Notes: generated by a model from the letters alone, not told the origin. 8,948 nt of DNA from an uncultured Oscillospiraceae bacterium (GCA_910588045.1 CAJUPS010000114.1:1-8948), one strand, 5' to 3'. Positions 1-6,100 are shown, counted from the stretch's first letter. Numbers and translations are program-made.

Positions 1-977
1 TCATGGACTACGACGAGGGCCAGGGCTGGCACGACGGCAAGATCGTCCCCTACGGCCCCATCAGCCTGGACCCCGCCTCCTGCGTGCTCCACTACGCCCA
101 GATGATGTTCGAGGGCATGAAGGCGTACCTCACCCCGGAGGGGAAGATCAACCTCTTCCGCCCGGACATGAACGCCAAGCGCCTCAACCGCACCAATGAG
201 CGCATGTGCATCCCCCCCATGGATGAGGAGCTGTTCGTGGAGGCCGTCAAGGCCACCGTGAAGGTGGACGCGGACTGGATCCCCACCGAGCCCGGCACCG
301 CCCTCTATATCCGGCCCTATATCATCTCCGACGAGGTGAGCTTCTCCGTGGAGCCCGCCAAGCACTACCACTTTATCATTATCCTCTGCGCCGTGGGGGC
401 CTACTACGACATCAACCGGGGCGGCCTCACCGGCAGCCACATCTATGTGGAGGACGAGTACATCCGCGCCGCCGTGGGCGGCACCGGCTTCGCCAAGGTG
501 GGCGGCAACTACGCCGGCGGTATGCGGGCCACCAAGAAGGCCCTGGAGAACGGCTGCAAGGAGGTGCTCTGGCTGGACGCCCACGAGCACAAGTACGTGG
601 AGGAGGTGGGCACCTCCAACGCCTTCTTCATGATCGGGGACGAGGTCATTACCGCGCCTCTGGGCGGGTCCATCCTCCCCGGCGTCACCCGGGACAGCAC
701 CATCACCCTGCTGCGCAAGTGGGGCTACAAGGTCTCCGAGCGCCGCCTGTCCATCCAGGACATCGAGGCCGCCAGCAAGGACGGCACTCTCCAGGAGGCT
801 TGGGCCACCGGCACGGCCTGCGTGATCTCCCCCATCGGGTATCTGAAGTACATGGGCCGGGACATTGTTATCCATGACGGCGGCGTGGGCCCCGTGAGCC
901 AGAAGCTCTACGACCACATCTACGGGATGCAGACCGGCGTGGTAGCCGACGACATGGGCTGGATCGTCCAGCTGTGA
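1..977 (+). CDS. ilvE: Branched-chain amino acid aminotransferase (IlvE), 5' end missing
   Basis: PLP-dependent fold-type IV transaminase that interconverts Leu, Ile and Val with their 2-oxo acids, using glutamate/2-oxoglutarate; cytosolic. The frame is open to the window edge. The first visible Met (position 3) sits in a family-internal motif (MDYDEGQGWHD), so it is not the start, and roughly 30 N-terminal residues probably lie upstream. Numbering from that Met: substrate/PLP region FEGMKAY (36-42), an RPY motif (104-106), the Schiff-base lysine K165 in GTGFAKVGGNYAGG, the EVGTSN loop (201-206) and the LQEAWATGTA cofactor loop (263-271). This is the large (eukaryote/Firmicute-like) BCAT subgroup. 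It ends in tandem TGA codons (975-980), followed by an unusually hairpin-rich gap, and converges on the DUF1836 gene. Identity is secure; only the start is unknown. Confidence 0.95.
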   Translation, partial: MDYDEGQGWHDGKIVPYGPISLDPASCVLHYAQMMFEGMKAYLTPEGKINLFRPDMNAKRLNRTNERMCIPPMDEELFVEAVKATVKVDADWIPTEPGTALYIRPYIISDEVSFSVEPAKHYHFIIILCAVGAYYDINRGGLTGSHIYVEDEYIRAAVGGTGFAKVGGNYAGGMRATKKALENGCKEVLWLDAHEHKYVEEVGTSNAFFMIGDEVITAPLGGSILPGVTRDSTITLLRKWGYKVSERRLSIQDIEAASKDGTLQEAWATGTACVISPIGYLKYMGRDIVIHDGGVGPVSQKLYDHIYGMQTGVVADDMGWIVQL

Positions 978-1001
978 TGAAATCAGAATAATTGAAATGA
1001 C

Positions 1002-1030
1002 AGGGCCGGGGAAATGCTTCCCCGGCCCTG
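1002..1030 (+). repeat. Copy 1 of a 29-bp direct repeat (GC-rich hairpin)
   Basis: Positions 1001-1011 and 1020-1030 are perfect 11-nt inverted arms. Two further A-T pairs leave an ATGC tetraloop (1014-1017). Positions 1002-1030 are identical to 1193-1221. Unlike the second copy, this one is not followed by a T-tract, so by itself it is a weak intrinsic terminator for ilvE. Confidence 0.9.
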
Positions 1031-1037
1031 CTGCGTG

Positions 1038-1066
1038 TCAAAAAAGTGGCTGTGCCACTTTTTTGA
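1038..1066. terminator. Symmetric bidirectional terminator-like stem-loop
   Basis: A perfect 13-bp inverted repeat (arms 1038-1050 and 1054-1066) with a TGT loop. The upstream arm carries six A and the downstream arm six T, so on either strand a GTGGC/GCCAC stem is followed by a U-tract. It is well placed to stop ilvE read-through and also leftward transcripts from the DUF1836 gene. Confidence 0.65.
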
Positions 1067-1162
1067 GAAAGGGGACCGGGCCGAGTTCGGCCCGCAAAGT
1101 GCTTTTTCGACGTACACGCCGCCGAAAAAGCGGTTAAAATTTATTTTCGCCTTCGGCGAAAA

Positions 1163-1182
1163 CTCCTGCGGAGGGCTTTTTT
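1163..1182 (+). terminator. Weak terminator-like hairpin
   Basis: CTCC-TGC-GGAG (1163-1173), then GGC and six T (1177-1182). On the minus strand the same stem is followed by four T (plus-strand AAAA at 1159-1162). The 4-bp stem is short, so function is uncertain. Confidence 0.35.
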
Positions 1183-1192
1183 CACAATCTAA

Positions 1193-1226
1193 AGGGCCGG
1201 GGAAATGCTTCCCCGGCCCTGTTTTT
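1193..1226 (+). terminator. Rho-independent terminator; copy 2 of the 29-bp repeat
   Basis: 10-bp perfect arms (1193-1202 and 1211-1220) plus two A-T pairs around an ATGC loop, followed by G and five T (1222-1226). Positions 1193-1221 equal 1002-1030. This copy has the canonical T-tract and looks like the ancestral terminator. It lies 12 nt past the end of the convergent DUF1836 gene and may serve that strand weakly. Confidence 0.75.
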
Positions 1227-1237
1227 GTAAGAAAAGA

Positions 1238-1810
1238 TCAGTCGTCGTCCTCCCCATCCTCGGCGGGCGCCTCCGCCTGGAGAAGGAACTCCGTCAGCGA
1301 TTTTGACAGCGTGGAGAGGATGGCGGTGGTGGTGATGAGGCGGCCGCCCTCCGCGAGGGGCAGAGAGGCGCTCCCGTCCAGGGTCAGCCGTCCGGCCTGG
1401 AGCGGCAAGCTGCAAAGAAAGCGGACGGAGGCCCGGTACTGCTGGACAAAGTCCGTATACAGGGCCCGGACGGCCTCCTCCCGGTGGTCCTCCGGAAGCA
1501 TCCGCTGGATACAGGAGATGCTCAGGCTCTGCTTGAGCGTACAGATGATGACCAGATAGGCCAAGTGGACCCGGGAGTACCGCTTCTTTACCGGCGGGGG
1601 CACCACCTTCATGCGCACATAGTTGTTGATGATGCTGGCGGTAATGGCCTTGTCCTCTCCGTAGCGCTCGAGGGGGGAGAGGTAGCGGGTGAGCAGGAGG
1701 ATCACCTGATCCATGTACAGGTCCAGCTCGGGCAGACTCTCCCAGTCCGGCAGGTCAAAATGTTTCAGTCCGTCCAGCCATGCGGACAGACGTTGGGCGG
1801 CATCTTCCAT
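1238..1810 (-). CDS. DUF1836 domain protein, putative MerR-like DNA-binding regulator
   Basis: A 190-residue protein matching the pattern I know for DUF1836. It has an N-terminal helical region with LPDWESLPELDLYMDQV (20-36), then a MerR-like winged-helix signature: ITASIINNYVRMKVVPPP (56-73), KKRYSR (75-80) and HLAYLVIICTLKQSLS (82-97). The C-terminal half is a helical domain of unknown role ending in an acidic tail (AEDGEDDD). The ATG at 1810 is chosen because AAGGGAG precedes it by 10 nt and because the only longer option, a TTG at 1882, lies inside the -35 box of the promoter seen here. It diverges from the HlyIII gene and may regulate that gene or itself; this is inference. DNA binding is suggested only by family resemblance, and the biochemical role is unknown. 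Confidence 0.85.
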   Translation of the reverse strand: MEDAAQRLSAWLDGLKHFDLPDWESLPELDLYMDQVILLLTRYLSPLERYGEDKAITASIINNYVRMKVVPPPVKKRYSRVHLAYLVIICTLKQSLSISCIQRMLPEDHREEAVRALYTDFVQQYRASVRFLCSLPLQAGRLTLDGSASLPLAEGGRLITTTAILSTLSKSLTEFLLQAEAPAEDGEDDD

Positions 1811-1853
1811 ATCGCGTTTGCTCCCTTCTTTTTGCCAGAAACTGCTATCACGT

Positions 1854-1882
1854 AGTATACTGTATTTTTGCGCATAATGCAA
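1854..1882 (-). promoter_or_regulatory. Predicted sigma-A promoter of the DUF1836 gene
   Basis: Read on the minus strand: TTGCAT (plus 1877-1882), a 17-nt spacer, then TATACT (plus 1854-1859, five of six to consensus). The -35 matches only three of six. The predicted start near 1847 leaves a leader of about 37 nt before the ATG at 1810. Confidence 0.55.
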
Positions 1883-1916
1883 TATCTGAAATCAAAAAAT
1901 AATCTGGCGGGAATGC

Positions 1917-1945
1917 TTGACATATCCGTTAAAACGGGGTATACT
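1917..1945 (+). promoter_or_regulatory. Strong sigma-A promoter of the HlyIII gene
   Basis: Perfect -35 TTGACA (1917-1922), a 17-nt spacer and -10 TATACT (1940-1945). The spacer contains the inverted repeat CCGTT-AA-AACGG (1926-1937). It is back to back with the DUF1836 promoter, with 34 nt between the two -35 boxes. Confidence 0.8.
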
Positions 1946-1960
1946 AATATCAAATATTAG
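1944..1960. promoter_or_regulatory. Operator-like palindrome at the HlyIII transcription start
   Basis: CTAATAT-CAA-ATATTAG is a perfect 7-bp inverted repeat with a 3-nt centre. It overlaps the end of the -10 box and the expected +1, where a bound repressor would block transcription. The neighbouring DUF1836 protein is a candidate ligand (inference). Its AT-richness means chance cannot be excluded. Confidence 0.4.
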
Positions 1961-1997
1961 ATAAGACGATTTTCAGAATCGCAGGAAGGAGTATATC

Positions 1998-2645
1998 ATG
2001 TCGTCTGAAACGGTAAAGCGGCCCCAGACCAGGGGCGAGGAGATCGCCAACACCATTTCCCATGGACTTGGCGCACTGCTGGCGCTGGCGGGGGCGGCCC
2101 CCCTGGCGGTGCGGGGCATCCAGTCCGGGTCCGCCAAGGCGGGGTTCAGTCTGACGGCCTATGGGGTCAGTCTGGTGCTGCTGTACACGGCCTCGGCGGT
2201 GTACCACGGGGTGCAGAACCCGGAGATCAAGCGCAGGCTGCGGGTCATGGACCACTGCTCGATCTTTGTCCTGATCCTGGGGACGTATGTACCCATGTCC
2301 CTTCTGGTGGTAGGGGGACGGCTGGGATGGACACTGTTTCTCACCAACTCCACGCTGGCGGCCGTCGGGATCACCCTCAACGCCATCGACCTGAAGCGGT
2401 TTGACAAGGTGTCGCTGGCGCTGTACGCCCTGATGGGCTGGCTGGTGGTGCTGGCGATGCGGGCCATCATTGCCGCGCTGCCCCCGGCCGGGCTGGCGCT
2501 GCTGGTGGCCGGAGGCGTGGCGTACACGGTGGGGATCATCTTCTATAAGGCGAAGGGAAAGTATATGCACTTCGTCTGGCACCTGTTCGTCCTGGCGGGG
2601 AGCGTCCTGCAATTTATCTGCATTGCGCTGTACTGCCTGCCGTGA
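1998..2645 (+). CDS. trhA: Hemolysin III / PAQR family membrane protein (TrhA-like)
   Basis: A 215-residue integral membrane protein of the HlyIII/YqfA branch of the PAQR superfamily, linked in bacteria to membrane lipid homeostasis; the hemolysin name is historical. About seven hydrophobic helices can be placed near 25-42, 49-70, 86-105, 113-131, 138-160, 163-183 and 193-213. The metal-site residues of the family are present: EEIANTISHGLG (14-25, H22), SAVYH (66-70, H70), MDHCSIF (84-90, D85/H86) and HFVWH (191-195, H191 and H195). The length is typical. The start is supported by AGGAAGGAG (1983-1991) six nt before the ATG. It is a single-gene unit with its own promoter and terminator, divergent from the DUF1836 gene. 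The family call is strong; the exact enzymatic activity is unproven. Confidence 0.93.
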   Translation: MSSETVKRPQTRGEEIANTISHGLGALLALAGAAPLAVRGIQSGSAKAGFSLTAYGVSLVLLYTASAVYHGVQNPEIKRRLRVMDHCSIFVLILGTYVPMSLLVVGGRLGWTLFLTNSTLAAVGITLNAIDLKRFDKVSLALYALMGWLVVLAMRAIIAALPPAGLALLVAGGVAYTVGIIFYKAKGKYMHFVWHLFVLAGSVLQFICIALYCLP

Positions 2646-2659
2646 GGCGGTGAATCGGG

Positions 2660-2695
2660 AAAAAGGCGGCTGATCGGAGGGTCGGCCGCCTTTTT
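2660..2695 (+). terminator. Rho-independent terminator after the HlyIII gene
   Basis: AAAAA-GGCGGC (2660-2670) pairs with GCCGCC-TTTTT (2685-2695). The inner stem extends through TGATC/GGTCG with wobble pairs around a small loop. It starts 14 nt past the stop codon and separates this gene from the GTPase pair. Confidence 0.85.
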
Positions 2696-2709
2696 GTCGC
2701 ATTTTCCCC

Positions 2710-2737
2710 TTGCATTTTTCAAAAAATGGGTTATGAT
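2710..2737 (+). promoter_or_regulatory. Possible promoter of the G3E GTPase pair
   Basis: TTGCAT (2710-2715), a 16-nt spacer and TATGAT (2732-2737, five of six). The -35 is weak. The AT-rich stretch 2700-2765 contrasts with the GC-rich surroundings. I saw no clear Zur- or Fur-type box, and the gap is too short for a cobalamin riboswitch. Confidence 0.4.
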
Positions 2738-2774
2738 AAGTACGATATTATTTTAGAAAGAGGCGTATTTCCCT

Positions 2775-3842
2775 ATGACAAAGGTAAACGTAATCTCCGG
2801 CTTCCTGGGCGCAGGCAAGACCACCCTCATCAAAAAGCTGCTGGATGAGGCCCTCCAGGGGGAAAAGATCGTGCTCATTGAGAACGAGTTCGGCGAGATC
2901 GGGATCGACGGCGGCTTCCTCAAGGACGCGGGCGTGGAGATCTCCGAGATGAACTCCGGGTGCATCTGCTGTTCCCTGGTGGGGGACTTCGGCGAGGCGC
3001 TGAAGAAGGTCATGGAGCAGTTCCACCCGGACCGGATCCTCATTGAGCCCTCCGGCGTGGGCAAGCTCTCCGATGTCATCCGGGCCGTCCAGGGCGTGGC
3101 GGAGCAGGTGCCGGAGATGGCGCTGGGCTGTGCGGTCACCGTGGCCGACGCGTCCAAGGCCAAGGTCTATATGAAAAACTTCGGCGAGTTCTACGCCAAC
3201 CAGATCCAGTACGCGGGGGCTATCATCCTCAGCCGCACCCAGAAGCTGGACGGGGAGAAGCTGGAGGTGGCGACGGCGCTTCTGCGGGAGAAGAACGAGA
3301 GCGCCCCCATTGTCACCACCCCCTGGGACCAGCTCACCGGCGCGCAGCTTCTCTCCGCCATGGAGAGGGGCAACACCCTGGCCGAGGACCTGCTGGCGGA
3401 GGAGGAGGTCTGTCCCATTTGCGGCGGGCACCATCATCACCACCATGACCATGAGGAGCACGAATGCTGCCGCCACCACGACCACGAGGAGCACCACCAC
3501 GGCCATGACCACGAGTGCTGCCACCACGACCACGACGGCCATCATCACCACCACCACGGCCACGACGCCGACGAGGTGTTCATGAGCTGGGGCGTGGAGA
3601 CCACCCGCAGCTTTACGGCGGAGAAGCTGGAGCACATCCTGACCGCGCTGGATGGCGGGCAGTACGGCGCGGTGCTGCGGGCCAAGGGCATCGTCCCCGC
3701 CGGGGACGGGACCTGGCTGCACTTCGACTACGTTCCCGAGGAGCACCAGGTCCGCACCGGTCCCGCGGACTACACCGGACGGCTGTGCGTCATCGGCGGC
3801 AAGCTGGACGAGGCGGGGCTGAAGGCCCTCTTCGAGGTGTAA
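2775..3842 (+). CDS. G3E family (COG0523/CobW-like) GTPase with His/Cys-rich metal-binding insert
   Basis: A 355-residue P-loop GTPase, a putative metal chaperone/insertase. Walker A is GFLGAGKTT (9-17), followed by ENEFGEIGID (36-45), the family-defining GCICC (62-66), which binds metal in homologues, and the Walker B-like EPSGVGK (91-97). The usual guanine-specificity NKxD is replaced by SRTQ (153-156) in IILSRTQKLDG. After CPIC (213-216) comes a 45-residue segment (219-263) with 26 His and two CC pairs, a likely Zn, Ni or Co store or sensor. Residues from about 268 form the usual CobW C-terminal domain (WGVETTRSF, WLHFDYVP). The RBS is AAAGAGG, 11 nt before the ATG. It forms a unit with the next gene (3-nt gap). 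The metal and the client protein cannot be told from sequence. Confidence 0.9.
   Translation: MTKVNVISGFLGAGKTTLIKKLLDEALQGEKIVLIENEFGEIGIDGGFLKDAGVEISEMNSGCICCSLVGDFGEALKKVMEQFHPDRILIEPSGVGKLSDVIRAVQGVAEQVPEMALGCAVTVADASKAKVYMKNFGEFYANQIQYAGAIILSRTQKLDGEKLEVATALLREKNESAPIVTTPWDQLTGAQLLSAMERGNTLAEDLLAEEEVCPICGGHHHHHHDHEEHECCRHHDHEEHHHGHDHECCHHDHDGHHHHHHGHDADEVFMSWGVETTRSFTAEKLEHILTALDGGQYGAVLRAKGIVPAGDGTWLHFDYVPEEHQVRTGPADYTGRLCVIGGKLDEAGLKALFEV
3429..3563 (+). other. His-rich metal-binding insert within the GTPase gene
   Basis: Residues 219-263 are 26 His, 4 Cys and many Asp/Glu, with a partial internal duplication (HDHEEH at 235-240 follows DHEEHECC at 225-232; DHECC recurs at 245-249). 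CAC and CAT codons are mixed, so the tract is not a pure DNA repeat, though length variation between strains is plausible. Confidence 0.85.
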
Positions 3843-3845
3843 GCG

Positions 3846-4787
3846 ATGGCCCAGGAGAAAGTCTATCCCGTCTACCTCATCGCCGGATTCCTGGACAGCG
3901 GCAAGACCAGCTTCATCAACGGCATCCTCTCCGACGGCTTCGCGATGGACGAGAGGACCATGCTGCTGTGCTGCGAGGAGGGCGAGGTGGAGTACGATAA
4001 AAAGCTGCTGCGCAACGTCACCGTGGTGACGGCGGACAGCCTGGAGAAGCTGACGCCGGAGCGCCTGGAGAGCGCCCGGAAGAAGTGCCGGGCGGAGCAG
4101 ATCATCGTGGAGTACAACGGCATGTGGCAGATCCAGGACTTCTACGTCAACGCCATGCCCAAGAGCTGGGTGCTCTACCAGATCATCGCCACCGTGGAGG
4201 GCCCCACCTTTGAGATGTATACCAGGAATATGGCCTCCCTCATGTCGGAGAAGCTGCGCAACGCGGACATGATCTGCATCAACCGCTGCACGGAGGAGCT
4301 GTGTACCTCCCTGCGGCAGCGGAACCTGCGGCTGCTCAACCGCCGGGCGGACATCTACCTGGAGCGGGAGGACGGCCAGAGCGAGGACTACATGGACGGC
4401 ACCGTCTCCGCCTTCGACCTGGATCAGCCGGTGATCAGGATCTCCGACGAGGATTACGGGCTGTGGTACGTGGAGATCATGGACAACCCGGAGATGTACG
4501 CCGGGAAGACCGTGGTATACCGCGCCATCATGTGCAAGCCCCCCCAGTACGGCCGGTATTTCACCCCCGGGCGGTTTGCCATGGTCTGCTGCGCCGAGGA
4601 CATGACGTTCCTGGCCCTGGCCTGCATCGGGTACGACGTGAGCAAGATCCCCGAGCGGGCCTGGGTGGAGGTCACCGCCGAGGTAGCCGTGGAGCACTGG
4701 GACCCCTACGAGGGCGACGGCCCGGTGCTCCACGTCAAGAGCGTCGTCCCCTGCCAGAAGCCTGCGGAGGAAGTCGTCCAGATGTAG
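3846..4787 (+). CDS. Divergent G3E-like GTPase fused to a TIGR03943/DUF1980-like C-terminal domain
   Basis: A 313-residue protein. The N-terminal half is a second G3E-like P-loop domain: GFLDSGKTS (14-22), EEGEVEYD (44-51) in place of the ENEFGEIGID region, and VEYNGMW (88-94) where EPSGVG is expected. The CxCC metal motif is absent and the G4 position reads NRCT (146-149). From about 204 it resembles the C-terminal domain of YcgQ/TIGR03943: MYAGKTVVYRAIM (217-229), RFAMVCCAEDM (243-253), WVEVTAEV (273-280) and a final VKSVVPC (297-303). In YcgQ that domain follows membrane helices; here none are seen, so the protein is probably cytosolic. GAGGTG (3834-3839) overlaps the previous stop and gives good spacing to the ATG. 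Likely the working partner of the upstream GTPase. The GTPase call is firm; the C-terminal assignment rests on remembered motif resemblance. Confidence 0.78.
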   Translation: MAQEKVYPVYLIAGFLDSGKTSFINGILSDGFAMDERTMLLCCEEGEVEYDKKLLRNVTVVTADSLEKLTPERLESARKKCRAEQIIVEYNGMWQIQDFYVNAMPKSWVLYQIIATVEGPTFEMYTRNMASLMSEKLRNADMICINRCTEELCTSLRQRNLRLLNRRADIYLEREDGQSEDYMDGTVSAFDLDQPVIRISDEDYGLWYVEIMDNPEMYAGKTVVYRAIMCKPPQYGRYFTPGRFAMVCCAEDMTFLALACIGYDVSKIPERAWVEVTAEVAVEHWDPYEGDGPVLHVKSVVPCQKPAEEVVQM

Positions 4788-4805
4788 GCTCTCCGAAAAA
4801 AAACG

Positions 4806-4834
4806 TTGTACCGCGGGCAAAACCGTGGTATGAT
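4806..4834 (+). promoter_or_regulatory. Predicted promoter of the lipoprotein-truB-ribF-lipid kinase unit
   Basis: TTGTAC (4806-4811), a 17-nt spacer and TATGAT (4829-4834). The -10 is good (five of six) and the -35 is weak (three of six). A small CCGGC-AA-GCCGG hairpin (4848-4859) lies in the leader. No terminator is visible between the GTPase pair and this promoter, so some read-through is possible. Confidence 0.5.
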
Positions 4835-4893
4835 GTCAGTGTTTCTTCCGGCAAGCCGGGGAAACCAGACCATTATGAAAAGGAAACGATCAA

Positions 4894-6099
4894 ATGAAAA
4901 AAACCATCAGCGGGCTGTTAGCCCTGATTCTTGTCCTCAGCCTGTGCGCGGGCTGCGGCGACGCCGACAAGGTTCCGGACCAGACCGATGCGCCCAGCCA
5001 GGCCGACGATCAGACGGACGCGAATATCTACACCGAGCTCCTGGGCGTGGACCCCAACGAGACCGCCCTTGAGACCGACGGCAACAAGATCCCCATGGAG
5101 CTGTATCTCTACTGGCTGACCTACGCGTGCAGCAACCTGGAGTACCAGATCGGCATGTTCAGTTCCGCCTATGGCATGTACGGCGAGCTGCTCGACGAGA
5201 ACGGGAAGGTCAAGTGGGACGAGAGCCTGGAGGGCACCCCCCTCAGCCAAATGGCCAGGGAACAGGCGGAGTCCAGCGCCCTGTCCTACGCCATTCTGGA
5301 GAACGTGGCCGCCGAGCACGGCGTTGCCCTCACCGACGAGGACAAGACCAAGCTGGAGGAGGAGTTCACCGCCTATGTCGAGCAGATCGGCGGCGAGGAG
5401 GCCTTTGCCCAGAGCCTGCGGGAGATGGGGATCGGCAAGGAGAGCTTTGACCGCGTCTCCGCCACCACCTACCTCTACCAGCACCTGGCGGAGCTGGCCC
5501 AGGACCCCGCCAGCGACCTCTATGAGGCGCCCGCCGATGACGACGCCTATGTGGACCACATTCTGCTGATGACCAAGGACGCCGAGACCAACGAGCCCCT
5601 CAGCGAGGAGGAGGCCGCGGCCAAGAAGGCCAGGGCCGAGGAGCTGCTCGCCCAGCTCCAGGCCAGCGACGACCTGGAGACCCTGTTCACCCAGCTGGCG
5701 GACGAGAACGGGGAGGACCCGGGCCGCGAGGCCCAGAAGGGCTACCTGATCAACGCGGATACCAGCTTCGTCCAGGAGTTCAAGGACGCCGCCTTCGCCC
5801 TCAAGCCCGGCGAACTCAGCGGCATCGTGGAGAGCGACTACGGCTACCACATCCTGCTGCGCAAGGACTTGACGGAGGACCAGCTGGTCGCCGTGGCAAA
5901 TACGAATCTGAGCAACTACCTGGATGGGAAGATGGAGGCCGCGATGGACAGCGTGGTCCGCCACGAGAAGCTGGATGAGATCAATGTGGGCGAGTTCTTC
6001 ACCGCCTACCGCGAGGCCGTGGAGGCCATGCACCCCGCCGATGAGGCCGCAGACGGTGCGGACGGCAGCGGCGCGGGGAACGACCAGCCCGCCGCATAA
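4894..6099 (+). CDS. Lipoprotein with parvulin-type peptidyl-prolyl isomerase domain (PrsA/SurA-like foldase)
   Basis: 401 residues. It opens with a lipoprotein signal: MKK, a hydrophobic stretch (5-17) and LCAGC, with C21 as the lipidated cysteine; Cys at -3 deviates from the strict lipobox. An acidic Asp/Gln-rich linker follows (22-45), then a helical SurA_N-like chaperone region (about 60-205) and a parvulin domain (about 216-327) with DHILL (221-225), KGYLINADTSFVQEF (282-296), ALKPGELSGIVES (302-314) and YGYHILLRKD (316-325). The C-terminal tail is low-complexity (Asp, Gly, Ala). The predicted role is folding of secreted or surface proteins on the outer face of the membrane. AAAAGG, about 10 nt before the ATG, supports the start. 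It is first in a unit with truB, one base downstream. Catalytic PPIase activity is not certain, since some PrsA/SurA parvulin domains are inactive. Confidence 0.9.
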   Translation: MKKTISGLLALILVLSLCAGCGDADKVPDQTDAPSQADDQTDANIYTELLGVDPNETALETDGNKIPMELYLYWLTYACSNLEYQIGMFSSAYGMYGELLDENGKVKWDESLEGTPLSQMAREQAESSALSYAILENVAAEHGVALTDEDKTKLEEEFTAYVEQIGGEEAFAQSLREMGIGKESFDRVSATTYLYQHLAELAQDPASDLYEAPADDDAYVDHILLMTKDAETNEPLSEEEAAAKKARAEELLAQLQASDDLETLFTQLADENGEDPGREAQKGYLINADTSFVQEFKDAAFALKPGELSGIVESDYGYHILLRKDLTEDQLVAVANTNLSNYLDGKMEAAMDSVVRHEKLDEINVGEFFTAYREAVEAMHPADEAADGADGSGAGNDQPAA

Positions 6100-6100
6100 G

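Larger units (their letters stand above)
1031..1192. other. Hairpin-rich non-coding block between two identical hairpins (possible small inserted element)
   Basis: These 162 bp lie between the two identical 29-bp hairpins. They hold, in order, inverted repeats at 1038-1066 (13-bp arms), 1077-1094 (8-bp arms), 1101-1131 (9-bp arms, 13-nt loop), 1144-1162 (8-bp arms, 3-nt loop) and 1163-1173 (4-bp arms followed by a T-tract). Near the ends, 1036-1046 and the reverse complement of 1176-1186 match at 10 of 11 positions (TGTCAAAAAAG against TGTGAAAAAAG), resembling imperfect terminal inverted repeats. No convincing coding capacity was seen. It could be a MITE-like or REP-like repeat, or an accumulated terminator cluster. 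The structure is read directly; the mobile origin is inference. Confidence 0.5.

Noticed and set aside
1031..1192. Insertion sequence with transposase, small RNA gene or CRISPR repeat
   Set aside because: No transposase frame, no regularly spaced repeats and no recognisable RNA family. Only inverted repeats and the flanking duplication are supported.
1014..1559. Plus-strand frame over the hairpin block and the DUF1836 gene
   Set aside because: It starts inside a terminator loop, has no ribosome binding site, and its sequence is unlike any family. The minus-strand DUF1836 match is convincing.
1811..1882. Longer start (TTG at 1882) for the DUF1836 gene
   Set aside because: The TTG lies inside the predicted -35 box and the added residues lie mostly upstream of the predicted transcription start; the ATG at 1810 has a good Shine-Dalgarno.
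2696..2774. Possible Zur/Fur box or cobalamin riboswitch before the GTPase pair
   Set aside because: The TGATAAG/ACGATA stretch near 2734-2748 matches a Fur/Zur palindrome poorly, and 79 bp is too short for a cobalamin riboswitch plus promoter.
2748..4820. Very long open frame on the minus strand across both GTPase genes
   Set aside because: It is antisense to two clear GTPase genes, its residues are Leu/Val/His/Gly-rich without domain motifs, and the opposite strand carries family motifs and ribosome binding sites. GC-rich DNA gives such shadows.
5924..6100. N-terminal extension of TruB upstream of 6101
   Set aside because: The extra 59 residues are Arg/Pro/Ala-rich, overlap the lipoprotein gene in another frame and have no counterpart in TruB proteins.
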